A DNA stretch of 64,000 bases from FEB-10 sp963710645. GTDB taxonomy: Bacteria; Acidobacteriota; Thermoanaerobaculia; Thermoanaerobaculales; Sulfomarinibacteraceae. Positions 16,485-25,174 of this stretch are shown here, piece after piece; position 1 is the first letter of the stretch; each line of letters opens with the position of its first letter. The stretch covers positions 434,001 to 498,000 of the forward strand of contig CAVQBD010000001.1 of NCBI GenBank assembly GCA_963710645.1. Reading direction: 5' to 3'. The notes under the pieces are model-generated. The model saw only the letters and a program-made list of their open reading frames with translations. It ran no database searches and was not told the DNA's origin. The translations under genes were made by a program, and so were the position numbers.

Positions 16485-17620
16485 ACCCTCCGCAGCGCGT
16501 CAACGATATTCAACCGCATGGCATCCATGGCCGGAATCGCGCCAGCGACCAGACCCACAAACAGGGCCACGGCCAGGCCGATCACGAGCTTGTCCGTTCC
16601 CAGATAAAAGACCGGCAGCATCCCCTTGGTGGGATCACCGCCCAGGGTGAAGAGTTTGGCGAGACCGAGGCCGAGGGCGCCGCCCACCACCGCCAGCAGC
16701 AGGGCCTCGGCCATGACCAGGAGCAATACCCCGGTGTCGCTGACGCCGAGGGTCTTGAGCACGCCGAGCTCGGGGGTGCGCTCGCGCACCGCCATGGCCA
16801 TAGTTGTGCCGGTCACCAGCAGCAGGGTAAACATGACGACACTGCCGATGGACAGCACGATCAGCCTTATGTTTCCAATCTGTTTGGCAAAGCCCGCTGC
16901 AAAGTCCTTCTCGGTCTCGGTGGACGTCTCCCAGGTGGAGTTGGCAAAACGGTCGTCGATGGTCTTTGCGACGGTGACCGCATTGTCCGGATCGTCGATC
17001 TGGACGGTGTACCAGCCTACCGTGCCCTTGCCGTAGCTTCGACTCTCATCCAGATACTCCCAGTGGAACCAGAACTGGGAGGTGTCGGCCTCGTCCTGGA
17101 TGCCGTCGTAGATCGCGCGCAGGTTGAACTCCCAGTTGCCGGGCCAGATCGTCCCCTGGATGGGAATCCGGTCGCCCACCTCCCAACCGAATCGTCCGGC
17201 GGTGACGCGACCTACGACGGCGCCCTGTCGGTCATCGAGAAAGGCCTGCCATTGATCGTCGGGCATGACGAACTCCGAGAAGACCGTTCGATAGGTTTTG
17301 GTGTCGATGGCGAACTGGGCAAAGAAATTCTTCGGGTCCTGGTACACGCCGCCAAACCAACTGGCGTGCGTGGCCTCCGACACGTGGTCGATCTGCCGCA
17401 TTCGCTGCTGGTACGACAGCGGCAGCGGCATGATCAGGGAGACCTTGTTGCGGACCACCAGCCGGTCGGCGCCGGCCACGTTGACGCCCATGTTGAGGGC
17501 GGTGTCGATGGTCACCAACAGCCCGTAGAGGAAAAGGGCGACCGCGATGGAACCGACGGTGAGCAGGGTGCGAGTCTTTTTTCGCTTGAGATTCCGCAGG
17601 ATGAAGGGCAGCCACTTCAT
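16481..17620 (-). CDS. MacB/FtsX-type ABC transporter permease
   Basis: A 379-residue partner of the 15309 permease with the same layout: one N-terminal helix (about 15-38), a periplasmic domain, and three helices at about 250-370 (motif RTPELGVLKTLGVSDTGVLLLVMAEALLLAVVGG). It overlaps the ATPase gene by 4 nt upstream and the second permease by 4 nt downstream. Transport substrate unknown. Confidence 0.88.
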   Translation of the reverse strand: MKWLPFILRNLKRKKTRTLLTVGSIAVALFLYGLLVTIDTALNMGVNVAGADRLVVRNKVSLIMPLPLSYQQRMRQIDHVSEATHASWFGGVYQDPKNFFAQFAIDTKTYRTVFSEFVMPDDQWQAFLDDRQGAVVGRVTAGRFGWEVGDRIPIQGTIWPGNWEFNLRAIYDGIQDEADTSQFWFHWEYLDESRSYGKGTVGWYTVQIDDPDNAVTVAKTIDDRFANSTWETSTETEKDFAAGFAKQIGNIRLIVLSIGSVVMFTLLLVTGTTMAMAVRERTPELGVLKTLGVSDTGVLLLVMAEALLLAVVGGALGLGLAKLFTLGGDPTKGMLPVFYLGTDKLVIGLAVALFVGLVAGAIPAMDAMRLNIVDALRRV

Positions 17621-18339
17621 GGGCCGGCTTCCTCGGCTGCCTCCACCAGGACTCCTTTGTCTAGATGGAGGACCACGTCGGCGCGTTCTGCGGCTCGCGG
17701 ATCGTGGGTGACCATCAGGATCGTCTTACCGTGGACGCGGTTGAGCTCGGTCAGGAGGTCCAGGATCTCCTCGGCGGACTTCCGGTCGAGGTCTCCGGTG
17801 GGTTCGTCGGCCAGCAGAAACGTCGGATCGGTGACGATGGCGCGGGCGATGGCCACCCGCTGTTCCTGACCGCCCGAGAGCTGCCTCGGGTAGTGGTTCA
17901 TCCGGTCGGCAAGGCCGACCAACGTGAGGGCTGTTTCCACATGCCGTTTTCGTTTGGACTTCCCAAGCTTTGTCAGCAGCAGGGGAAGCTCCACATTCTG
18001 CGCTGCCGTCAGCACGGGGATCAGGTTGTACATCTGGAAGATGAATCCAACGTGGCGAGCGCGCCACGACGAGAGCTTCCGGCGTGACATGTGGGTGATC
18101 TCGTCACCGTCCACGGTCACAGTGCCCGAGGTTGGGACGTCGATTCCGCCGAGCAAGTTGAGCAACGTGGTCTTGCCCGAGCCGGACGGACCCATGAAGG
18201 CGACGAACTCTCCCGGGGCCACATCCAGATTCAAACCCTGGAGCACCTCGGTGGTTTCGCTGCCCCGCTGGTATTTCTTGTTCAGGTTGCGAACCCGGAT
18301 CAGACTGCCGGGAACCTCTTTGCCGTCCACACTGACCAT
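17617..18339 (-). CDS. MacB/LolD-type ABC transporter ATPase
   Basis: A 240-residue ABC ATPase with Walker A GPSGSGKTT (about 50-58), Q-loop FIFQMYNLIPVLTA, signature LSGGQEQRVAIARA, Walker B FLLADEPTGDLD and H-loop MVTHD. It powers the two permeases by ATP hydrolysis at the cytoplasmic face. The second gene of a four-gene operon after the membrane-fusion protein (17-nt gap). Confidence 0.92.
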   Translation of the reverse strand: MVSVDGKEVPGSLIRVRNLNKKYQRGSETTEVLQGLNLDVAPGEFVAFMGPSGSGKTTLLNLLGGIDVPTSGTVTVDGDEITHMSRRKLSSWRARHVGFIFQMYNLIPVLTAAQNVELPLLLTKLGKSKRKRHVETALTLVGLADRMNHYPRQLSGGQEQRVAIARAIVTDPTFLLADEPTGDLDRKSAEEILDLLTELNRVHGKTILMVTHDPRAAERADVVLHLDKGVLVEAAEEAGP

Positions 18340-18356
18340 CTCGTTCCACTCCTGTC

Positions 18357-19595
18357 TCAGCCGAGCGTGCGCGCGGCTTGTCCGTCCATCAAATCCTCGG
18401 GCCCGTTGACGACCACCTGCTCGCCCGGTGTCAACCCGGCCATGATCTCCACCTCGGTGCCCACCGATCGGCCCACGTTGACCGCCCGTCGCTCGAGCTG
18501 TCCGCCGTTGAGGATGTACACCACCGTGCGCCCGTCATCCTGCCGGATGGAGGTTGACGGGACCAGCGCCACTGCGGCTGGTTCGTCGTCGAGCTGTTCG
18601 GAACGTACTTCCTGGAAGGCCACTTTGACCCCCATGTCGGGGAGGATCCGAGGATCCAGCTGGTTGAAGGTGAGCCGGACCTTGACCGTGGCCTTCTGTC
18701 GGTCGGCGGTGGGGATGACGGTCCGAACGGTGGCTGGGATATGCCAGTCGGGGTAGGCGTCGAGCACCGCGTCCGCGGGTTGTCCCGGCGACACGTTGGC
18801 GATGTAGGACTCGTTGACGTCCACCTCGATCTCCAACGAACTCATGTCGACGATGGTGGAGATCCCGGTGCGAGTGAAACCACCCCCGGCCGAGACCGGT
18901 GACACCATCTCTCCGGGTTGGGCGTCCTTTGACACGGCAACCCCTGCGAAGGGCGCTCGGATCGTGTAGTTCTCGAGGTCCTGGGCCGAGACTGCGAGCT
19001 GGGCGTCGGCGGACGCCAGGTTCCGACGCGCCACCGCGAGCCGTGCCTCGAGAGCGTCCACCGCGGCGGTGGCGGAGTCCAGATCCTGCTGGCTCGCGAC
19101 CCCCTTGGCGCCAAGATCGAGGGTGCGCCGGAGGGTTCTTCGAGCATCGGCCAGATTGACTTCGATCTCCTCCAAGGCTGCCCGGGTCACGTCTCGGTCG
19201 GCGCGGATCGCCTCGTATCGGCGCCGGGCGTCGGAGTCATCGAGTTGGGCGAGCACCTGGCCCTCTTCCACGATCATGCCCTCGTCCACCAGGACCTCGG
19301 TGACCTTGCCGGTGATCTTGGATGACACCGTTGCCTTCCTGCGAGGCTCCACATAACCGGAAGCGTTGAGCACAGTGGTTGTCCCGCCGGCCGTCACGGG
19401 TCGGGCTGCGGCCACCTCGACCGTGATTGGACCGCCGCGGCGGACGAAGAAAACGGTGATGATCGCGATCACCACCAACACCACGGCTGCGGTCAGCAGC
19501 AGACGAGATCTGCCGTTGCCATTGTCGCGGGCGTCGCTTTCGATCTTGAGGTCCGACAGACTGGGTTTGGTGTGTGTCTGGTTGTTCGATGACAT
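18357..19595 (-). CDS. HlyD/MacA-type periplasmic adaptor (membrane fusion protein)
   Basis: 412 residues: a single N-terminal membrane anchor (about 30-50, LLLTAAVVLVVIAIITVFF), a lipoyl/barrel-sandwich domain split around an alpha-hairpin coiled coil (about 115-195), a beta-barrel and a C-terminal membrane-proximal domain. Links the inner-membrane pump (next three genes) to an outer-membrane channel not encoded here. The start at ATG 19595 (GAAGG upstream) was preferred to the longer open frame, whose extra 187 codons run through repeat DNA. First gene of the operon. Confidence 0.9.
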   Translation of the reverse strand: MSSNNQTHTKPSLSDLKIESDARDNGNGRSRLLLTAAVVLVVIAIITVFFVRRGGPITVEVAAARPVTAGGTTTVLNASGYVEPRRKATVSSKITGKVTEVLVDEGMIVEEGQVLAQLDDSDARRRYEAIRADRDVTRAALEEIEVNLADARRTLRRTLDLGAKGVASQQDLDSATAAVDALEARLAVARRNLASADAQLAVSAQDLENYTIRAPFAGVAVSKDAQPGEMVSPVSAGGGFTRTGISTIVDMSSLEIEVDVNESYIANVSPGQPADAVLDAYPDWHIPATVRTVIPTADRQKATVKVRLTFNQLDPRILPDMGVKVAFQEVRSEQLDDEPAAVALVPSTSIRQDDGRTVVYILNGGQLERRAVNVGRSVGTEVEIMAGLTPGEQVVVNGPEDLMDGQAARTLG

Positions 19596-20142
19596 GGTGT
19601 CCTTCCACGGGTGGAAACAATGCGGGGCATCCGGTGCTTCCAGGGGGACGTTATGTTGTTGCTCGGGGGGGGATGATAGCACCCGCCTCCCGCCCCGCCA
19701 GATCCAAGATGCAAGATCCCCCACCCACCTGGAGCGCAGGCAGCACGGGGCGGTCCTCTGCAGCCCGGAGCGGAAGGGCGCGACGGGCGGGCGTGCCGTC
19801 TCTGACGGTTTTTGGAAAGCAGTATCAGCGGTGGGGGTCCTTCGATGCGCCCCGACTCTTCGTCGCGCTTCCCGTGAGGATGCCAGGCACGCCGATTCGC
19901 CCCAGCGAGACGAATCGGCTGGCCGGCTTTGGCGAATCGGGATGCCAGGCACCTCCGAGAGACGCGCCCGCGGGGAGCGCGGTTGGGAGATGGGCGCGTT
20001 GGAATCGGAAGATCGAACCGAATGAGAGGAGGATTGCAGCCGAGACGGCCGCACCACAACACTGTCCTGGGCGGGAGGGGGATCCAGCATCCAGCATCCA
20101 GCATCTAGCATCCAGCATCGGCCCGGGAGGGCGGGCGGGGGG
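19596..20142. repeat. Repeat mosaic between adaptor gene and dnaE2
   Basis: A 547-nt region with the leader of the adaptor gene (19596-19680), heptads AGATCCA/AGATGCA/AGATCCC (19700-19720), a C-rich leader block ending GGGCGTGCC (about 19766-19798), only the left half of an A module (19798-19830), a minus-oriented B module 19874-19956, a half D module (20034-20060), a G-rich block, and six ATCCAGC-family heptads (20082-20123) that stop 19 nt from the dnaE2 stop codon. Confidence 0.75.
19874..19956 (-). repeat. B-type module, copy 3
   Basis: Minus orientation: GTGAGGATGCCAGGCAC, GCCGATTCGCC, CGAATCGG, GGCGAATCGG, GATGCCAGGCACCTCC. Same architecture as the plus copies. Confidence 0.75.
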
Positions 20143-23100
20143 TCAATGAAAATCATGGCTCGTGATGGGCATCTCAGCCCTCAAGGCCTCAAACCCCCGG
20201 GCCTTGATGGACAGGGTGCCGTCCCGCTTCTGCAGGGTGCCGTGGATGAGCAACAAGGGAGAGTTGACGATCAGCTGGCGGTTGGCCCGGTACAGATCTG
20301 GTCGGATGATGGCCTGGACAGTGCCAGTCTCGTCCTCAACGGTGAAGAAGGTGAAGCCCTTGGCGGTGCCCGGCCGCTGCCGCACGATCACCGCACCGGC
20401 GGCCCGGACCTCCTCCCCGTCTCGCCGACCCTCGAGTTCGGCCAGAGGCAGCACCCCTCGCCTTTGGAGGTCGGCCCGCAGGTAGGCCATCAGATGGGGT
20501 CCGGTGGTGAGGTTGAGCCCCGAGTAGTCGGCGATGGTCTCATCGAGGGAGCTCATCTCGGGCAGCGGCGAGGTGGGCTCCGGCGGAAGGTTGGCGAGCA
20601 GGGGGCCGCGGCGACCGGCCACCTCGGCCACCTGCCAGAGGGCCTGCCTCCGGGTCAGGCCCAGGGAGGCGAGGGCTCCGACATGGGCCAGCCGGGAGAG
20701 CTGGTCCTCCGAAAGATCACAGCGTTGGGCCAGATTGGCGGTGTTCGAAAACGGCGACCGGAGCCGCTCGGTCTCGATGCGCTCGCCGGCCGCCTGGCGG
20801 AGCCCGTTCACCCAGCGGAGGCCGATCCGGAAGCCGCCCGACTCCCAGCCGCAGCGCCAGCCGGAGCGGTTGACATCCACCGGGTGGACTTCCAAACCGT
20901 GGCGCTGGGCGTCCTTGACCAGGGTGGCCGGGTGATAGAAGCCCATGGGCCAGGCGTTGAGCAGGCTGGCGTAGAAGGCCGCCGGGTGGTGGCGCTTGAG
21001 AAAGGCCGAGGCGTAGACGATGAGAGCGAAGCTGGCGGAGTGGGACTCGGGAAAGCCATAGAGCGCGAAGGAGGTGATGGCGCGGACGATCCCCTCCTGG
21101 GCGGCGCCGGTGATGCCCTTGGCGGTCATGCCGGAGCGCAGCTTGTGCTCGATGCTCTTCATCCGCTCTGTGGAGCGTTTGAAGCCCATGGCGCGGCGCA
21201 GTTCCTCGGCCTCGCCACCGGAAAAGCCGGCGGCCACCATGGCGATGCGCAGCAGCTGCTCCTGGAACAGGGGCACCCCCAGGGTCCGCTTCAAGACCGG
21301 TTCGAGACTGGGGTGGGGGTAGGTCACCTTCTCACGGCCCTGCCGGCGTTCGAGATAGGGGTTGGTCATGTTGCCGGTGATGGGGCCGGGGCGGATGATG
21401 GCCACCTGCACCACCAGATCGTAGAAATGCTCGGGCCGGTTGCGCGGCAGCGAGGCCATCTGGGCCCGGCTCTCGATCTGGAAGACACCGGTGGTGTCGG
21501 CGCGGCGGATCATCTCGTAGGTGGCCTCGTCGCCGGGCGGCAGGTGGGCGAGGTCGATGTCCACCCCCTCGTGGGTGCGGATCATGGGGATCGCCTCCTC
21601 CAGTGCGGCCAGCATGCCCAGACCCAGCAGATCCACCTTGATGAGACCGAGGTCGGCGCAGTCGTCCTTGTCCCACTGGATGATGGTGCGGTTGTCCATG
21701 GCGGCGGGCTCCAGCGGCACCACCTCGTCGAGCCGGCCCTGGGCGATGACCATGCCGCCGGAGTGCTGGCCCAGGTGGCGCGGCAGATGGTGGATCTTCC
21801 ACCACAGCCGCTTGAAGTGTCCGGCGCGGCTGGAGGAGGGATCGAGCCCCGCGGTGGCCAGTTCGGCGTCCAGGGTGCGGGCGCCTTGGCTGATTTCGGC
21901 CGAGGCGTGTCGGCCGAGCTGTTTGGAGATCCGGTCCACCTGTTCCAATGAAAAACCCAGGGCCTTGCCCACCTCCCGTGCCGCCGAACGGTCACGATAG
22001 GTGATGACGTTGGCGGTCATTGCGGTGCCATGGGGGCCGTACCGGCGAAAGACGTACTGAATCACCTTCTCCCGCTGGTCGCCCGACGGCAGGTCGAGGT
22101 CGATGTCGGGCCACTCGCCCCGCTCCTCGGACAAGAAGCGCTCGAACAGGAGTTCCATCTTCACCGGGTCCACCGCAGTGATGGACAGGGCGTAGCAGAC
22201 CGCGCTGTTGGCCGCGGAGCCACGGCCCTGGGCCAGGATCTTCTCACGCTGGCAGAAGCGGACGATGTCCCAGACGATCAGGAAGTAGCCTGCCAGGTCC
22301 AGCTTCTCGATCAGGTCGAGCTCCTTGGCGATCTGGGCCTGGGCGCGGGCGGTGAGCGGTCGGAACCGGGCGCGGGCGCCGTTCCAGGTCACCTGGCGGA
22401 GGTAGGAGATGGGGGTCTCGCCGGGCGGCAGCGGGTAGTCGGGGAAACGGTAGCCCAGATCCGACAGGGTGAAGTCCAGTCGGTGGGCCAGCTCGGCCGC
22501 GGCGCTTACCGCCCGCGGGTGATCGGAGAACAGCAGGGCCACCTCGCGCGCCGACTTCAAGTGGCGTTCGCGTTGGGCCTCCAGCAGCCGACCCGCCGTG
22601 TCCAAGGTGACGCCCTCGCGGATCGAAGCCAGCACATCGGCGAGCTCCTTGTCTTCGGGTTTCGCGTAGCGGATGCCGCCGGTGGCCACCACCGGCAACC
22701 GGAGCCGGGCGGCGAGATCGAGCAGCGCCCGGTTGCGGTGTTCCTCTGATCGCAGGTGGTGGCGTTGTATTTCCACGTGGAGCCGGCCGGGGAACAACTC
22801 GCGAAGGTGTTCGAGCTCTCTTCGTGCCCCATCCAACCCGCGCAGCGCGAGCCGCTGGGCGAGGACCCCCTCGGCACCGCCCGTCAGACAATGCAGGCCT
22901 TCGGTGTGGGCGGCCACCTGTTGCCAGGAGGCGCGGGCCTTGCCCTTGGGATTGTGTCGCGCGGCCGAGGTGATCAGACGACACAGGTTCCGGTAGCCGC
23001 GCCGATCCTCGGCCAACAGGGTCAAACGCGGCAAGGGCGTGCCCGGTGGGGGAGGATCGGGAACCAGACCCAGGGGGCCTGGGAGTTTTGAATTCTGAAT

Positions 23101-23454
23101 TTTGAATTCTGAATTTCCGCCGACCGTCCCGGTTGAATGTTGGACGTTACACGTTAAACGTTGGGTGTTCTCGGCAGTCTCGCCCCCCGGGTGGGTGGGA
23201 GAACTTTTGACTTTCGACTTTTGACTTTCGACTGAAGTGCGTTCTTCGAGGACGATTTCCGCGCCAACGAGCGGTTTGATTCCCGCTTCGTTGGCCGCCT
23301 TCCAGAATCGGGGCGCTCCGGACAGCCCGTTGCGGTCCACCAGCGCCACCGCCGGCAGCTCGAGGGCCGCCGCTCGTTCCACCAGGTCCTCGGGCTGGCT
23401 GGCGCCTTCGAGGAAGGAGAAGGCCGACGCGCAGTGAAGTTCTGCGTACTTCAT
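20143..23454 (-). CDS. dnaE2: Error-prone DNA polymerase DnaE2 with in-frame repeat insertion
   Basis: A 1103-residue C-family polymerase used for damage-induced mutagenesis with ImuA and ImuB. The PHP-like N-terminus starts MKYAELHCASAFSFLEGAS with the second His of the active PHP motif replaced, as in DnaE2. The palm has PDIDLDLPSGDQREKV; the middle has FPESHSASFALIVYASAFLKRHHPAAF; a C-terminal OB domain ends SHDFH. The ATG at 23454 gives the family N-terminus. Between GAEIVLEE and LTLLAEDRRGYRNLCRL, where relatives have a short link, about 70 residues (about 73-141) are encoded by three heptad arrays plus C/G-rich blocks, read in frame without stops. The insert carries FKIQNSKLP and QRLTCNVQ, also found in ImuB. 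Unit loss or gain would shift the frame. Confidence 0.93.
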   Translation of the reverse strand: MKYAELHCASAFSFLEGASQPEDLVERAAALELPAVALVDRNGLSGAPRFWKAANEAGIKPLVGAEIVLEERTSVESQKSKVKSSPTHPGGETAENTQRLTCNVQHSTGTVGGNSEFKIQNSKLPGPLGLVPDPPPPGTPLPRLTLLAEDRRGYRNLCRLITSAARHNPKGKARASWQQVAAHTEGLHCLTGGAEGVLAQRLALRGLDGARRELEHLRELFPGRLHVEIQRHHLRSEEHRNRALLDLAARLRLPVVATGGIRYAKPEDKELADVLASIREGVTLDTAGRLLEAQRERHLKSAREVALLFSDHPRAVSAAAELAHRLDFTLSDLGYRFPDYPLPPGETPISYLRQVTWNGARARFRPLTARAQAQIAKELDLIEKLDLAGYFLIVWDIVRFCQREKILAQGRGSAANSAVCYALSITAVDPVKMELLFERFLSEERGEWPDIDLDLPSGDQREKVIQYVFRRYGPHGTAMTANVITYRDRSAAREVGKALGFSLEQVDRISKQLGRHASAEISQGARTLDAELATAGLDPSSSRAGHFKRLWWKIHHLPRHLGQHSGGMVIAQGRLDEVVPLEPAAMDNRTIIQWDKDDCADLGLIKVDLLGLGMLAALEEAIPMIRTHEGVDIDLAHLPPGDEATYEMIRRADTTGVFQIESRAQMASLPRNRPEHFYDLVVQVAIIRPGPITGNMTNPYLERRQGREKVTYPHPSLEPVLKRTLGVPLFQEQLLRIAMVAAGFSGGEAEELRRAMGFKRSTERMKSIEHKLRSGMTAKGITGAAQEGIVRAITSFALYGFPESHSASFALIVYASAFLKRHHPAAFYASLLNAWPMGFYHPATLVKDAQRHGLEVHPVDVNRSGWRCGWESGGFRIGLRWVNGLRQAAGERIETERLRSPFSNTANLAQRCDLSEDQLSRLAHVGALASLGLTRRQALWQVAEVAGRRGPLLANLPPEPTSPLPEMSSLDETIADYSGLNLTTGPHLMAYLRADLQRRGVLPLAELEGRRDGEEVRAAGAVIVRQRPGTAKGFTFFTVEDETGTVQAIIRPDLYRANRQLIVNSPLLLIHGTLQKRDGTLSIKARGFEALRAEMPITSHDFH
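23086..23234. repeat. Heptad arrays inside dnaE2
   Basis: Three arrays inside the coding region: TTTTGAA/TTCTGAA alternating, four units (23086-23113); GTTGAAT, GTTGGAC, GTTACAC, GTTAAAC, GTTGGGT, GTTCTCG, six units (23132-23173); and TTGACTT/TCGACTT alternating, five units (23200-23234). A GGGTGGGTGGG block separates the last two. In the coding direction all three arrays lack stop codons as read. Confidence 0.9.
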
Positions 23455-23473
23455 CCCGTCCACCCGCCCCTGA

Positions 23474-23572
23474 GTTGAAAGTTGAAAGTTGAAAGTTGAA
23501 AGTCATTGTTCCCATCGCGCTCCGGGTGGGCGGGGAAACTTTCAACTTTCAACTTCTGACTTTCGACTTCTT
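23474..23572. repeat. Heptad palindrome in the dnaE2 leader
   Basis: Four perfect GTTGAAA units (23474-23501) face five ACTTTCA-family units (23538-23572), complementary arms around CCGGGTGGGCGGGG. It lies between the candidate operator (23587-23615) and the dnaE2 start (23454). Removing it would leave about 31 nt, close to the 35 nt seen between the matching site and imuA. Confidence 0.85.
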
Positions 23573-23586
23573 GCATGCTCTGAAGC

Positions 23587-23615
23587 ATAGGCATAAATAA
23601 AGCATAAATCAAATC
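23587..23615 (-). promoter_or_regulatory. Candidate damage-response operator of dnaE2 (11-nt direct repeat)
   Basis: On the minus strand the site reads GATTT-ATGCTTT-ATTTATGCCTAT, that is ATTTATGCTTT followed by ATTTATGCCTA, an 11-nt direct repeat. The same 29-nt block with AYRC variation occurs upstream of imuA (30901-30929). An 11-nt direct-repeat spacing also occurs in the GTTC-N7-GTTC LexA sites of Alphaproteobacteria. Binding by LexA or another SOS regulator is inferred. Confidence 0.6.
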
Positions 23616-23659
23616 AATGTCCTCACCCCCGGTGGACGCGACAGTGAAGTTGCCGTTCT

Positions 23660-25174
23660 CTACCTCTCGAGTTCCTCAACAGCCCGTGGTGCCGCAGGCT
23701 CCGGCGACCCGGGCAGCCGTCGGGCGGACGGCCGCCGCGGCGCCGGTTGGCAGCGGTCCGGGATGCCGTCACCGTCGCTGTCGGTCTCGGCGCCCGAGGC
23801 GATCTCGCAGGAGTCGGGAATCTCGTCGTGGTCGCAATCCCGGACGCCGGCGCGCAGATCGTCTGCGTCGGGCACGCCGTTTCGGTTGCAGTCGCGGGGA
23901 CCGATGCGCTGGTAATAAATGTCCTGTTCGCCGTTGTAGGTTGCGGCGAACACCAGGTCGGCGCCAAGGCTGTCGGAGCGGAGGTGGATGTAGTCTCCGA
24001 GCCGGCGGCGCTCGGCGGGCCAGCCAAGGTGGCTGTCAAACTCGGGCGCCACGATGATCGGAGGCGACCAGGTCGTCCCTTGGTCGTCAGACGACGAGTA
24101 CACGACCCTGGTTCGCCAGGGCTCGTCGAGGAACGGTGAGTCGTACCAGACCGCGTCGAGTCTGCCGACGGGCGCCACATCCAGGGTGCCGAACCACTGC
24201 CAGCCCGCCGCGGCGGAGGCGTTGACCACCGTCGGCTCGGACCATGTCATGCCGCCGTCGTCGGACCGGACCAGGTGCACATCGAGTGGATCGGAGCCCG
24301 AGGGAACAACCGATGCGAGCAGGAAGACCGGAGCAGGCAACGGTCCAACCGATCGGCCGACCACAACCCACGGCATTCCGGACAGGCCTTCTGGGTTGGG
24401 GTCCTTGAGAAAACCGAAGAACCCGCCCAGGTCGACTTCAGAGACCGTGAACGTGGGTTGTGCGGAAGGATCGCGCGCGTCGTCGGACCTCGCGACCGCA
24501 AAGGTCCCGATGTCGACGATGCCTGACACGTAGACCTCGCCGTCGGGTCCGACCGCCATGGTCCCCAGTGCGGGAGCCGGATCGATCTCGATCGCCTCCC
24601 CAAAGGTCGCGCCCGCGTCCGTGGACCGCGCGAACGAGCTGATTCCGCAGCACGAGAAGCTGCTGTCCCAGGCCACATACACATGGCCGCGCTGACCATC
24701 GATCGCAAGCCACGGCTTGTCTCCACCCAGCGCGGGAATCGCGGGCCCCCAACTCAGCCCGCCGTCGTCAGATACGTGGAGCCGACACGACAGGTATCCC
24801 TCCTCGAGCCCGAGTAGGTAGACGCGGCCGTCGTCGTCGGCGGCGAGCACCGGATCCGACGAGAACAGTCCGGGATCGACCGCGCCGTGGAACGTCCACG
24901 ACCTGCCGCCGTCGACGGAGGTGGCCCACCCCGCGGTTCGGAGCACACCATCGACGTCGTCGAACTGTCGCCAGACCGCGACCATCCGGTTGGGAGCGAG
25001 CGGGTCGACGGCAAGCGTCGGCTCGTTGGCCGCATCGCCGACGATATTCGCCGATCCGGCGGCAACGTTGACCTGGACAGGGTCCTCGACGGGGACTTGG
25101 GCGGATGACGACGCGACGGCAGCCGCACAGACCACGAGAGATACCGCGCGGGCGACGCCGACAACGATGTTCAT
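23660..25174 (-). CDS. Secreted BNR/sialidase-like beta-propeller protein with Ca-binding tail
   Basis: 504 residues with a signal peptide (about 1-25). Repeated Asp-box-like motifs (SVDGGRSWTF, SDDGGLSWG, STDAGATF, SDDGGMTWSEP, SDDQGTTWSPP) indicate a six- or seven-bladed propeller over about 40-420. The C-terminus has DCNRNGVPDADDL and DSDGDGIPDRCQ, thrombospondin-3/dockerin-like calcium motifs. No catalytic sialidase residues can be assigned, so it is probably a binding or adhesion protein. Its ATG overlaps the stop of the upstream subtilase gene (ATGA), so the two form an operon. Confidence 0.83.
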   Translation of the reverse strand: MNIVVGVARAVSLVVCAAAVASSSAQVPVEDPVQVNVAAGSANIVGDAANEPTLAVDPLAPNRMVAVWRQFDDVDGVLRTAGWATSVDGGRSWTFHGAVDPGLFSSDPVLAADDDGRVYLLGLEEGYLSCRLHVSDDGGLSWGPAIPALGGDKPWLAIDGQRGHVYVAWDSSFSCCGISSFARSTDAGATFGEAIEIDPAPALGTMAVGPDGEVYVSGIVDIGTFAVARSDDARDPSAQPTFTVSEVDLGGFFGFLKDPNPEGLSGMPWVVVGRSVGPLPAPVFLLASVVPSGSDPLDVHLVRSDDGGMTWSEPTVVNASAAAGWQWFGTLDVAPVGRLDAVWYDSPFLDEPWRTRVVYSSSDDQGTTWSPPIIVAPEFDSHLGWPAERRRLGDYIHLRSDSLGADLVFAATYNGEQDIYYQRIGPRDCNRNGVPDADDLRAGVRDCDHDEIPDSCEIASGAETDSDGDGIPDRCQPAPRRPSARRLPGSPEPAAPRAVEELER